This document shows positions 36,764 through 44,849 of a DNA stretch of 64,000 nt, in pieces. The notes beneath the pieces were generated by a model. It was not told the DNA's origin and did no database searches. It was given only the letters and a program-made list of their open reading frames with translations. The translations under genes and the position numbers were made by a program. Origin of the DNA: Pseudonocardiaceae bacterium YIM PH 21723. Lineage in GTDB: Bacteria > Actinomycetota > Actinomycetes > Mycobacteriales > Pseudonocardiaceae. The DNA lies in contig QZFT01000023.1 in assembly GCA_003600225.1 (NCBI GenBank), positions 1-64,000 on the forward strand, read 5' to 3'. How positions within the stretch are numbered: the first letter of the stretch is position 1; each line of letters begins with the position of its first letter.

Positions 36764-38566
36764 ATGGGTTTCTCCGTTCAGATGCCGGCCCTCGGTGAAA
36801 GCGTCACCGAAGGCACCGTCACCCGCTGGCTGAAGCAGGAGGGTGACCACGTCGAGGTCGACGAGCCGTTGCTCGAGGTCTCCACCGACAAGGTCGACAC
36901 CGAGATCCCGTCGCCCGCCGCGGGTGTGCTGCAGCGCATCCTGGTGCAGGAGGACGAGACCGTCGACGTCGGTGCCGAGCTCGCGGTGATCGGCGACGGC
37001 GCCGGTGGCGGCGACGCCCCGGCCCCCGCCGCACAGCAGGAGACCGCGGCCCAGCAGGAGCAGGCCCCGGCCGAGGAGCCGGAGGCAGCGGCTCAGGCCG
37101 CCGCGCCGCAGGAGGAAGCGGCCCAGCCGGTTCAGGCCGAGTCCGCTCCCGCGCCGCAGGCCTCGGGTTCCGGCGAGGGCACCCCGGTGACCATGCCCGC
37201 CCTGGGCGAGTCGGTCACCGAGGGCACCGTCACCCGCTGGCTGAAGCAGGTCGGCGAGACCGTCGAGGTCGACGAGCCGCTGCTGGAGGTGTCCACCGAC
37301 AAGGTCGACACCGAGATCCCGTCCCCGGTGGCGGGCACCATCACCGCGATCTTCGTCCAGGAGGACGAGACCGTGGACGTCGGCGCCCAGCTCGCGCTGG
37401 TCGGCTCCGGTGCCCCGGCGCAGCAGGCCGCTCCGGCCCCCGCGCCCACCCCGGCTCCGGCCGCTCCGGCACCGGCCCCCACGCCGGCTCCGGTCCAGCA
37501 GGCCCCCGCGCCCGCCCCGGCACCGGCCCAGCCCGCTCCGGCGCCCGCCGCGCCGAAGCCGGCCCCGGCTCCGCAGGCTCCGGCCGCTGACCAGGACAGC
37601 AGCAACAACGGGGACGGTTCGCCGTACGTGACCCCGCTGGTGCGCAAGCTGGCCTCGGACAACGGCATCGACCTGAACGGCGTCAAGGGCACCGGCGTCG
37701 GCGGCCGCATCCGCAAGCAGGATGTGCTCGCCGCGGTGGACGCCAAGAACGCCGCGTCCGCGACCGCCGAGGCCAAGGCCACCCCGGCCGCCCGCCCGGC
37801 GTCGGCTCCGGCCAAGGCCGCCGCACCGGCTGCGGACAGCACGCTGCGTGGCACCACGCAGAAGATGTCCCGCCTGCGCCAGGTGATCGCCAAGCGCATG
37901 GTCGAGTCGCTGCACGTCTCCGCGCAGCTGACCACGGTCATCGAGGTGGACGTCACCAAGATCGCCAAGCTGCGGGACCGGGCCAAGCGGCAGTTCGAGG
38001 CCAACGAGGGCGTGAAGCTCAGCTTCCTGCCGTTCTTCGCCAAGGCCGCCGTCGAGGCGCTGAAGCAGCACCCGAAGCTCAACGCGGTGATCAACAGCGA
38101 GACCAACGAGGTCACCTACCACGACGCCGAGCACCTGGCCGTCGCGGTGGACACCGAGAAGGGCCTGCTGGTCCCGGTCGTGCACAACGCCGGCGACCTG
38201 AACATCGCCGGCCTGGCCCGCAAGATCACCGATGTCGCGGAGCGCACCCGGTCGAACAAGATCTCCCCGGATGAGCTGGCCGGCGGCACGTTCACGCTGA
38301 CCAACACCGGCAGCCGGGGCGCGCTGTTCGACACGCCGATCATCAACCAGCCGCAGGTGGCCATCCTGGGCACCGGTGGCGTGGTGAAGCGTGCCGTGGT
38401 GGAGACCGACAGCAGCGGCGGCGACACCCTCGCCATCCGCTCCATGGTCTACCTGGCCCTGTCCTACGACCACCGCCTGGTGGACGGCGCGGACGCGGCC
38501 CGGTTCCTGGCGACGCTGAAGCACCGCCTGGAGGAAGGCGCCTTCGACGCCGACCTCGGTCTGTAA
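36764..38566 (+). CDS. sucB: 2-oxoglutarate/pyruvate dehydrogenase E2 (dihydrolipoyllysine acyltransferase), two lipoyl domains
   Basis: A 600-residue E2 with two lipoyl domains, lipoylated at K43 and K180 (each in a [10 protein letters not shown] context). They are joined by Ala/Pro linkers; the second linker is especially long and Pro-rich. A peripheral subunit-binding domain spans about 285-320 and a catalytic domain ends in HRLVDG, with H570 and D574. In Actinobacteria this E2 (DlaT/SucB) can serve pyruvate and branched-chain complexes as well as 2-oxoglutarate; the substrate is not fixed by sequence. The ATG has aaggag upstream. A terminator follows. The usual lipB-lipA neighbours are absent here. 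Confidence 0.93.
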   Translation: MGFSVQMPALGESVTEGTVTRWLKQEGDHVEVDEPLLEVSTDKVDTEIPSPAAGVLQRILVQEDETVDVGAELAVIGDGAGGGDAPAPAAQQETAAQQEQAPAEEPEAAAQAAAPQEEAAQPVQAESAPAPQASGSGEGTPVTMPALGESVTEGTVTRWLKQVGETVEVDEPLLEVSTDKVDTEIPSPVAGTITAIFVQEDETVDVGAQLALVGSGAPAQQAAPAPAPTPAPAAPAPAPTPAPVQQAPAPAPAPAQPAPAPAAPKPAPAPQAPAADQDSSNNGDGSPYVTPLVRKLASDNGIDLNGVKGTGVGGRIRKQDVLAAVDAKNAASATAEAKATPAARPASAPAKAAAPAADSTLRGTTQKMSRLRQVIAKRMVESLHVSAQLTTVIEVDVTKIAKLRDRAKRQFEANEGVKLSFLPFFAKAAVEALKQHPKLNAVINSETNEVTYHDAEHLAVAVDTEKGLLVPVVHNAGDLNIAGLARKITDVAERTRSNKISPDELAGGTFTLTNTGSRGALFDTPIINQPQVAILGTGGVVKRAVVETDSSGGDTLAIRSMVYLALSYDHRLVDGADAARFLATLKHRLEEGAFDADLGL

Positions 38567-38578
38567 GCAGTAAGCCGG

Positions 38579-38611
38579 AAAGCCCCGCTCACGGTCGTGA
38601 GCGGGGCTTTT
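38579..38611 (+). terminator. Terminator of the lpdA-sucB operon
   Basis: Perfect 14-bp stem (38579-38592 with 38597-38610), four-base loop, ending in a T run. Confidence 0.9.
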
Positions 38612-38739
38612 CGCTGCCCTCCTGAAGGCGGACGACCATCCCCCTGAAGGAGTAGTCCGATCGGAGTCTCCAGGCTGACTCCCGGCCACGACGGGCACAC
38701 ATAGGTTCACCGGGTAACTGAGACACACCCGGAGGAGCC

Positions 38740-40602
38740 TTGTCCCCCCTGTTCCGCTCGCTGCTCGCCGAGATCCGGCAGCGCCCGGCCCGCCTGCTGC
38801 TGACCGGCCTCGCCGTCCTCGTGGCGGCCGCCTTCGGCGCGGGCGCCGTGCTGCTGGACGACTCGGTCGGCGGCGACGGCACCATCGCGCAGATCCTGGG
38901 CCTGTTCGTGGCGATCGCCATGGGCACGGCCGCGGTGGTCGTGTCCAACACCTTCCGCATCGTCCTCGCCCAGCGCCGCAGGCAGATCGCGCTGCTGCGC
39001 TGCACCGGGGCGAGCCAGGCCCAGGTGCTGTGGCTGCTGCTGGCCGAGGCCGTCCTCGCCGGGCTGCTGGCCGGGCTGGCCGGGATCGGGCTGGCCATCG
39101 GCGTCGGTTACCTGGTGCCGGCCTTCCTGCCCGGCACGGCGACCCTGGCCGTCGTCCCCGCGCATCTGGCGGTCGTCATGGTGATCACCACGGTGGTCAC
39201 GGTGCTGGCCGCCGCCGGTTCGGCGGCCACCGCGGCCGAGGTGCCGCCGATCGCGGCGCTGAGCGACACCGGCTCCGCCGAGGTGGTCGACCCGCTGTCC
39301 CTGCGGAACCGCCTGGTCATCGCCGCGCTGGGCGCGGGAGCCGCCGTGCTGCTCACGCTCAGCCAGCTGGACACCGACGTCCAGCGCGACGCCTTCCTGC
39401 GGCTGGTGCAGCTGATCGGCGCCGGGGCGCTGATGTTCGGCGTGCTGATGCTGACCGGTGCCCGGGTGTTCCCCCGGCTGGCCGGGCTGCTCGGTATCCC
39501 GCTGCGCAGGTCCGGCCGGACATCGGCGGTGCTGGCGGTGGCCAATCTGCAGCGGGCGCCGCGGCGCACGGCGGCGATCGGCACCATGCTGTGCCTCGGA
39601 GTGCTGATGATCTCCTGCCTGCTGGTCATGGTGGCCTCCGGCCGGGAGTCGATGGTGTCCGGGCTGCGGGCCGAGTTCCCGGCGACCGCCCAGATCATCA
39701 ACGTCGACGCGGAGCAACCTGTCGATCCGGCGATCGTCCAGCGGCTGCCGGCCGGCACCAGCTCGGCGGCGGTGACCAGCATCTTCGGCGAGGTCGCCGG
39801 CCACGGGCAGAACATCCAGGGCGTCGATCTGTCGCGTTACCCGCGGGCGGACCGGACCCGGATGGCCGAGGGCACCATGGGCGACTTCAGGCCCGGCACG
39901 GTGCTGCTGGGCCGCAAACAGGCCGACGCCATGAAGGTCGGCGTCGGCGACCGGCTGAACCTGGCCGTGCACGGTAAGCGGGCGGATTTCACCGTCGCCG
40001 CCATCCACCGTGGCTCGATGAGCCTGGGCGGCGTCGTGCTGTTCCCGCAGGACCCGCGCGCGCTGGCCCCACAGGCGCAGGTCAGCTCGATCCTGCTCGA
40101 CTCCGCTGTCCCGCTCGCCGGCCTACAGGCGGCCGTCGGACCCGGAGTCGAGGTCACCGAGGCCCCCGACCAGCTGCTGACCAAGACCACCGACCAGACC
40201 CTGGACCTGGTCAACAAGATCATCGCCGCGCTGCTGGGGATGACCCTCGTCGTGGCGGTCACCGGGGTGTCGGTGACGCTGATCCTGTCCGTCGTCGAAC
40301 GTCGCCGGGAATCCGGCCTGCTGCGTGCCCTCGGCCTGGACCGGGCCGGGCTGCGCGCGGTGCTGGCCTGGGAGTCGGTGCTGCTCGGCTCGGTCGGGCT
40401 GCTGCTCGGCGGCGCCCTCGGTACCGTGCTGGGGCTGTTCGGCGCCCGGGCCTGGGGCATCGACGCGACCGACTTCGTCATCCCGCTGAGCCAGCTCGCC
40501 TCGCTGGGTCTCGGCGTACTTGTCCTGGCCGTCCTGGCCGCCCTCGTCCCCGCTGCGCTGGCCGGTCGCACCGGTCCGATGCAGGCACTGTCCCCGGAGT
40601 AA
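38740..40602 (+). CDS. FtsX-like ABC transporter permease, compact form
   Basis: A 620-residue membrane protein with two FtsX/MacB cores: RIVLAQRRRQIALLRCTGAS in the first half, ERRRESGLLRALGLDRAGL in the second. The first extracytoplasmic domain is nearly absent: only about 15 residues (DDSVGGDGT) separate the first two helices. The second ectodomain (about 300-470) is intact. No ATPase gene is adjacent. TTG start with ggagga just upstream. The MmpS-like gene follows 10 bp later, so both may act on the same envelope substrate. Substrate unknown. Confidence 0.85.
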   Translation: MSPLFRSLLAEIRQRPARLLLTGLAVLVAAAFGAGAVLLDDSVGGDGTIAQILGLFVAIAMGTAAVVVSNTFRIVLAQRRRQIALLRCTGASQAQVLWLLLAEAVLAGLLAGLAGIGLAIGVGYLVPAFLPGTATLAVVPAHLAVVMVITTVVTVLAAAGSAATAAEVPPIAALSDTGSAEVVDPLSLRNRLVIAALGAGAAVLLTLSQLDTDVQRDAFLRLVQLIGAGALMFGVLMLTGARVFPRLAGLLGIPLRRSGRTSAVLAVANLQRAPRRTAAIGTMLCLGVLMISCLLVMVASGRESMVSGLRAEFPATAQIINVDAEQPVDPAIVQRLPAGTSSAAVTSIFGEVAGHGQNIQGVDLSRYPRADRTRMAEGTMGDFRPGTVLLGRKQADAMKVGVGDRLNLAVHGKRADFTVAAIHRGSMSLGGVVLFPQDPRALAPQAQVSSILLDSAVPLAGLQAAVGPGVEVTEAPDQLLTKTTDQTLDLVNKIIAALLGMTLVVAVTGVSVTLILSVVERRRESGLLRALGLDRAGLRAVLAWESVLLGSVGLLLGGALGTVLGLFGARAWGIDATDFVIPLSQLASLGLGVLVLAVLAALVPAALAGRTGPMQALSPE

Positions 40603-40612
40603 AGGAAAGATC

Positions 40613-41056
40613 ATGAGCACCATCGTCAAGGCCATCATCGGCGTCATCGCGGCCCTGGTCATCGTGAGTGTCCTCGCCTTCGCCTACGGCTCGACCAACA
40701 ACGACATCGACTCGTACGGCATCACCTACGAGGCGGGCTCCACCGACCCGGCGAAGATCGAGTACTGGGCCACCCCCTCCGGTGGCAAGCGCACCGCGGC
40801 TCCGGTGGCCGTCGACGCCGACAAGCAGAAGGGCGCCGCGTTCAGCCAGGAGAGCATCGTCGCGGCGGGCAGCAGCGCGAAGATCATCGTGACCCCGGTT
40901 GGGAACACCATCGCCAGCTGCAAGATCGTGCTGGACAAGCGGCTCGGCAACAACGCCACGGTGCTGGCCGAGGTCGTCTCCACCACGCCGGGGCAGCCGG
41001 TCACCTGCGAGAAGGCGCTGCCGAAGGGCCAGCCGCAGGGCGCCATTCCCAGCTAG
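40613..41056 (+). CDS. MmpS-like single-pass membrane protein
   Basis: A 147-residue protein with one N-terminal helix (IVKAIIGVIAALVIVSVLAF) and an exported beta domain resembling MmpS proteins: GITYEAGSTDPAKIEYW, KIIVTPVGNTIASCKIVLD and a two-cysteine pattern. MmpS proteins partner MmpL lipid exporters in mycobacteria; here the neighbour is an FtsX-like permease instead. The ATG at 40613 has aaggaaag upstream; the longer frame from 40520 lies in the permease gene. Confidence 0.75.
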   Translation: MSTIVKAIIGVIAALVIVSVLAFAYGSTNNDIDSYGITYEAGSTDPAKIEYWATPSGGKRTAAPVAVDADKQKGAAFSQESIVAAGSSAKIIVTPVGNTIASCKIVLDKRLGNNATVLAEVVSTTPGQPVTCEKALPKGQPQGAIPS

Positions 41057-41076
41057 CCGGATAATCAGATAATCGT

Positions 41077-41104
41077 GGAATGGCCCCGCTATGCGGGGCC
41101 TTCC
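41077..41104 (+). terminator. Terminator after the MmpS-like gene
   Basis: ggaa/ttcc flanks a perfect 8-bp ggccccgc/gcggggcc stem (41082-41089 with 41093-41100), 3-nt loop. Confidence 0.8.
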
Positions 41105-41138
41105 GCTCGTTATACCTATTGTGCAGCGCGACATCATC

Positions 41139-42728
41139 ATGGAAGCCGAACTCCTCGCCAAGAGTGACGATCTGGCGAGTCCCCTGGCCGATGCGAGACA
41201 GCTGGTGGCGGAGTTGCGGCCCACCCGGCTGCGGGCGGAGATGTTCGTCCCCGGCGAGGTGATCATCGAACTGCGCCGGGCCGTGCTCGCGGACAGCCTG
41301 ACGGCGGCGATCGACCGCTGGCCGGAGCACCTGGAGATCGCTCCCAGCAACCTCGACTTCAACGAGGCCAAGGGCTACGTGACCTGCTTCGAGGATGACC
41401 GGCCCGCGCGCGGGTTCACCCTGACCGACTTCACCGCCGGGTTCGCCGAGGTGATCTGGGACCCCGGTGCCACGCTGATCCACGACCTGAACTCGGTGAT
41501 CGCCCCGCCGGACCGGATCCTGTTGTCCGCCAGGGCGTACGACCACCTGGCGTTGCGGTGGAACGTGCTGGTCGCCGCCACCGAACTCGCCGCCGCCGTC
41601 GAACCGGCGTGCGCGCTCGCCGACTCGCTCGACGCGGTCGCCGTGGCCATCGGCCCCAGCTCCACCCATCCCGGGTGCCACTGGATCTCCCTGGCCACCC
41701 TGGAACCGGTTCCGGACCCCGGATCCGATCTCCGGGAGGCGATGTCGGCGATCATCGCCCACCGCGTCCCGCAGGCGGCGGACCGGCGCTGGATCGAGGC
41801 CGACGGGCGGGCCGTCGTGCGGCTGGACGGACCGGTCGCCGAGGTAGCCGGGCGGATGCTGATGGACCCGTTCCACTGGAGCGACATGCCCATCCGGCAG
41901 ACGCAGGTCGACCTGGACACCACCCGGCTGACCGGCGACGTCGTGCTGAACGCCGGGGTGCACGTACCCACCGAGGACCTCGGCACGGCGATACTCGCCG
42001 CCCGGCCCCTGGCCGCCGAACTGGGCGTCACCCGGTTCAACGCCGCCCGATGCGACCCCGCAGGCATGCGGCGTGGCGTGGTCCTCGAATTCCACCGGCT
42101 GACCGCGGGTGACACCTGGGGCGACGCGCTCGGTGCGTGGCCGGACATCATGGAGGTGCGCCGGGACCTGATCGAGGTCCCCGAATCGGGAGAGTCGCTG
42201 CGGGCCTTCGAGGAGGACCGCGGGTTTCGCGGCGGCACCCTCTACTCGTTCTCCGGATGGACGGCCGAGTACGACCGGCGGGTGCGGACCGAGCGCCTGC
42301 ATCCGCTGGATTCGGCGGTCGACGCGGTCGATCGGTTCTCCTCCGTCATGCCCGCCGAGTCGGAGCACCTGATCCTGCGCTGGAACGTGTTGTTCGCCGG
42401 AGCCGACATGGACGCGGCGATCGAACGGGCGGGCGTGCTGGCCGGGCAGCTGCAGGCGATCGGCTGCGAGATCAATCCCAGTCTGGCCCGTCCCGGACAC
42501 CACTGGATCTCGCTGAGCTGCGAAGAACCGGTTCAGGTCGCCCCGGATCGGCTACGGGAAACGATCATGATGGTCGTCGCGCAACGGGTGCCGGATGCCT
42601 GGGAACTGTCCTGGGCCGAGCTGCCGGACCGGGTGGCCATCCGGCTGGACTGCGGCCTCGGATCGGTCGTCGAGGTGGCCGGGTGCATGGACCACGACCC
42701 GTTCTCCGCGCGCGACGACTTCCACTGA
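41139..42728 (+). CDS. Protein with internally duplicated domain, unknown function
   Basis: About 529 residues. The segment near 138-250 (LALRWNVLVAA, then HPGCHWISLATLEPV and AHRVPQAAD) recurs near 411-525 (LILRWNVLFAG, RPGHHWISLSCEEPV, AQRVPDAWE), so the gene arose by internal duplication. Each half also has a FEDDR/FEEDRG..GG(F/T)L...FS(A/G) stretch before it. It is acidic and soluble, with no signal peptide. The start is uncertain: ATG 41139, GTG 41121 and ATG 41091 are in frame and none has a strong ribosome site. No known family recognised. Confidence 0.75.
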   Translation: MEAELLAKSDDLASPLADARQLVAELRPTRLRAEMFVPGEVIIELRRAVLADSLTAAIDRWPEHLEIAPSNLDFNEAKGYVTCFEDDRPARGFTLTDFTAGFAEVIWDPGATLIHDLNSVIAPPDRILLSARAYDHLALRWNVLVAATELAAAVEPACALADSLDAVAVAIGPSSTHPGCHWISLATLEPVPDPGSDLREAMSAIIAHRVPQAADRRWIEADGRAVVRLDGPVAEVAGRMLMDPFHWSDMPIRQTQVDLDTTRLTGDVVLNAGVHVPTEDLGTAILAARPLAAELGVTRFNAARCDPAGMRRGVVLEFHRLTAGDTWGDALGAWPDIMEVRRDLIEVPESGESLRAFEEDRGFRGGTLYSFSGWTAEYDRRVRTERLHPLDSAVDAVDRFSSVMPAESEHLILRWNVLFAGADMDAAIERAGVLAGQLQAIGCEINPSLARPGHHWISLSCEEPVQVAPDRLRETIMMVVAQRVPDAWELSWAELPDRVAIRLDCGLGSVVEVAGCMDHDPFSARDDFH

Positions 42729-42778
42729 GCGGGAACTGCGGGTATCGGTGAGACTGCGGTGTGCTGACTATGAGGGAC

Positions 42779-43936
42779 ATGCGTACTCAGGTCGGGATCA
42801 TCGGAGCGGGGCCGGCCGGCCTCCTGCTGTCACATCTGCTGCATCGGCACGGCATCGAGTCGGTCGTGCTGGAGGCCCGCGACCGGGACTACGTGCAGCG
42901 CCGGGTGCGCGCGGGGGTGCTGGAGCAGGGCACGGTGGACGTGTTGGTCAAGGCCGGGCTGGGTGACCGGCTGCTGGCCCAAGGGCTGCCACACCAGGGC
43001 TTCGAGCTGCGACTGGGCGACGAGGCACACCGGATCGATCTCACCGAGCTGACCGGCGGCCGCAACATCACCGTCTACGGGCAGCAGGAGGTGGTGAAGG
43101 ACCTGATCGACGCGCGGCTGGCCGACGGCGGGACCGTGCTGTTCGAGAAGCCGGTCGCCTCGGTGCACGACCTCGAGACCGCCGCGCCGTACATCCGCTG
43201 CCAGGACGGCACCGAGGTGCACTGCGAGTTCGTGGTCGGCGCCGACGGCTTCCACGGCATCAGCCGCGCCGCGATCCCGGACGCGCGCACCTACGAGTTC
43301 GAGTTCCCGTTCGGCTGGCTGGGCATCCTGGCCGACGTCCAGCCGTCCAGCGAGGAGCTGATCTACGCGGGCGGCGAGGGCGGCTTCGCGTTGCACAGCA
43401 TGCGGTCCCCCGAGGTCACCCGGTGCTACCTCCAGGTGGAGCCGGGCGACTCGGTGGACAACTGGCCCGACGAGCGGATCTGGGCGGAGCTGCGCACCCG
43501 CCTCGGCTCCCCCGGCGGCTGGGAGCTGACCCCGGGCCCGATCACCGAGAAGTCGATCACCCCGATGCGCTCGTTCGTCACCGAGCCGATGTCGCACGGC
43601 AGGCTGTTCCTGGCCGGCGACTCCGCGCATATCGTGCCGCCCACCGGCGCCAAGGGCCTGAACCTGGCGGTCGGTGACGTGGTGGTGCTGGCCGCCGCCC
43701 TGGAGGCCTCGTTCCAGGGCGACGACTCGCTGCTGGCGTCCTATTCGGACACCTGCCTGCGGCGGATCTGGAAGGCCCAGGATTTCTGCGCGTGGATGAC
43801 CGGGCTGCTGCACCGGAACCCCGAGGCGGACCCGTTCACCGAGCGGATCCGCCAGTCCCGGCTGCGGGAGATCTTCGGCTCGCCGTCGATGGCCCGGTAC
43901 CTGGCCGAGCACTACGCGGGCTACCCGCACGGCTGA
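42779..43936 (+). CDS. pobA: 4-hydroxybenzoate 3-monooxygenase
   Basis: A 385-residue FAD monooxygenase converting 4-hydroxybenzoate to protocatechuate with NAD(P)H and oxygen. Key motifs are GIIGAGPAGLLLSHLLHRHG, ARVRAGVLEQGTV (as RRVRAGVLEQGTV), DGFHG, and FLAGDSAHIVPPTGAKGLN. Length is close to the usual 390-394. The ATG at 42779 is preferred over 42770. No protocatechuate ring-cleavage genes are nearby, so it feeds a pathway elsewhere. Its 3' end overlaps the convergent erm gene by 101 nt. Confidence 0.93.
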   Translation: MRTQVGIIGAGPAGLLLSHLLHRHGIESVVLEARDRDYVQRRVRAGVLEQGTVDVLVKAGLGDRLLAQGLPHQGFELRLGDEAHRIDLTELTGGRNITVYGQQEVVKDLIDARLADGGTVLFEKPVASVHDLETAAPYIRCQDGTEVHCEFVVGADGFHGISRAAIPDARTYEFEFPFGWLGILADVQPSSEELIYAGGEGGFALHSMRSPEVTRCYLQVEPGDSVDNWPDERIWAELRTRLGSPGGWELTPGPITEKSITPMRSFVTEPMSHGRLFLAGDSAHIVPPTGAKGLNLAVGDVVVLAAALEASFQGDDSLLASYSDTCLRRIWKAQDFCAWMTGLLHRNPEADPFTERIRQSRLREIFGSPSMARYLAEHYAGYPHG

Positions 43937-44681
43937 CCGCGTCGTACAGCGCCGCCCACTGCCCGGCGTCCAGGTCGCGTGGCAGCGCGGCGGGCCGGAT
44001 CCGCTGGTCGGTGAGCCAGCGGTGAACTTCCCGGCGGCTCAGCTGCCGGGCCAGGATCCGCTCCAGTCCACGCCCGGTGCCGGTGAACACCGCGTGCACC
44101 AGGTCCCGGTACCGGGCACGCTGCCCGTCCGGCACCAGCGGGTCCGCCCGGCGGTCGATGGTGAGCAGCCCGCCATCGACGCCGGGACTGGGCCGGAACG
44201 CCGAGGCCGGGATCCGGGCACGCAGGCCGAACTCGAACCACGGCCACCACTGGGCGGTCATCATGCTGGCCCCGCCGACGGCGGCCCGGCGACGGGCCAC
44301 CTCCCACTGGGTGATCAGCACCGAGTTGGTCCACTGTGGACTGTGCAGCAGGCGGCGCAGGATGGCCGTGGTCCGGTGGAACGGCAGGTTCCCCACGATG
44401 ACATGCGGCGTGCTGGGCAACCGGTAGCGCAGGAAGTCGGCGCGGACGATGGTGGCCGCCGACCGGCCGCGCAACGCGGCGGCCAGGCGTTCGTCGATCT
44501 CGACGCCGGTGATCGGCCTGCCCAGCGAGCACAGGGGCAGCGTCAGCGCCCCCGAGCCGGGGCCGATCTCCAGGATCGGGCCGTAGGTGTCCGCGACGAG
44601 GTCGACGACGCGGGCGATGGTGCGGTGATCGGTGAGGAAGTTCTGGCCGTGCTCGTGCCGGCCGTTGCCGTAGGAAGGCAT
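43836..44681 (-). CDS. erm: 23S rRNA (adenine-N6) dimethyltransferase, Erm family (MLS-B resistance)
   Basis: A 281-residue Rossmann methyltransferase expected to dimethylate A2058 of 23S rRNA, blocking macrolides, lincosamides and streptogramin B. Motifs are HGQNFLTD (11-18), LEIGPGSGAL (37-46), VEID (60-63) and NLPF (98-101). MMTAQWWPWFEF and RPSPGVDGGLL resemble the mycobacterial Erm(38) group as I recall it. The last 30 residues or so are a low-complexity tail encoded antisense to pobA. The ATG is 10 nt after ggag; the leader, with a short peptide and hairpin, is described separately. It sits downstream of an MFS efflux gene. Confidence 0.9.
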   Translation of the reverse strand: MPSYGNGRHEHGQNFLTDHRTIARVVDLVADTYGPILEIGPGSGALTLPLCSLGRPITGVEIDERLAAALRGRSAATIVRADFLRYRLPSTPHVIVGNLPFHRTTAILRRLLHSPQWTNSVLITQWEVARRRAAVGGASMMTAQWWPWFEFGLRARIPASAFRPSPGVDGGLLTIDRRADPLVPDGQRARYRDLVHAVFTGTGRGLERILARQLSRREVHRWLTDQRIRPAALPRDLDAGQWAALYDAVSRAGSPRSARPGTGPSTASRRSPAAGTGGSAR

Positions 44682-44769
44682 GGAAGTGGAACTCCGGGCT
44701 TCAAGAGGATGACCCGGGCAGCACAGGAAGACCGCCCAGCTGACCTGGCTGAAGCGGCGGAAAGCCCCG

Positions 44770-44804
44770 AAAAGAGAGGTAGCCCCGCCGCTAGGAGCGG
44801 CGGG
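44770..44804 (-). promoter_or_regulatory. Attenuator hairpin between the leader peptide and erm
   Basis: On the minus strand a perfect 9-bp stem cccgccgct/agcggcggg (44804-44796 with 44792-44784) is followed by a pyrimidine run ending tttt at 44770. The 5' strand of the stem lies inside codons 9-12 of the leader peptide, so a stalled ribosome would block folding. It is readable either as the MFS terminator or as an erm transcription attenuator. Confidence 0.7.
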
Positions 44805-44829
44805 TCCTCATGAAGACTGCGATTCCCAC
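44791..44829 (-). CDS. Putative erm leader peptide MGIAVFMRTRRS
   Basis: A 12-codon ORF beginning GTG at 44829 and ending TAG at 44791. A tacgat box (44842-44837) lies 7 nt upstream, the leaderless promoter pattern. The peptide carries both IAV(F), like the IFVI/IAVV stall motifs of ErmC and ErmA leaders, and R-T-R, matching the +x+ motif known to arrest drug-bound ribosomes. An internal ATG at 44811 would give MRTRRS alone. Its coding region forms the 5' arm of the attenuator hairpin. Role by inference from known erm leaders; stalling not shown. Confidence 0.6.
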   Translation of the reverse strand: MGIAVFMRTRRS

Positions 44830-44836
44830 GGCGGTG

Positions 44837-44842
44837 ATCGTA
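44837..44842 (-). promoter_or_regulatory. Candidate -10 box of the erm promoter
   Basis: tacgat on the minus strand, 7 nt before the leader GTG and 5 bp after the MFS stop codon. No good -35 is visible. An A/T-rich patch (about 44869-44876) upstream would fit a WhiB7-dependent promoter, but it also encodes the MFS C-terminus. Confidence 0.45.
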
Positions 44843-44849
44843 GACCCGG

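Noticed and set aside
35072-38728. 1218-codon minus-strand frame opposite lpdA and sucB
   Set aside because: Low-complexity antisense of two well-defined enzymes, with stops absent only because of GC bias.
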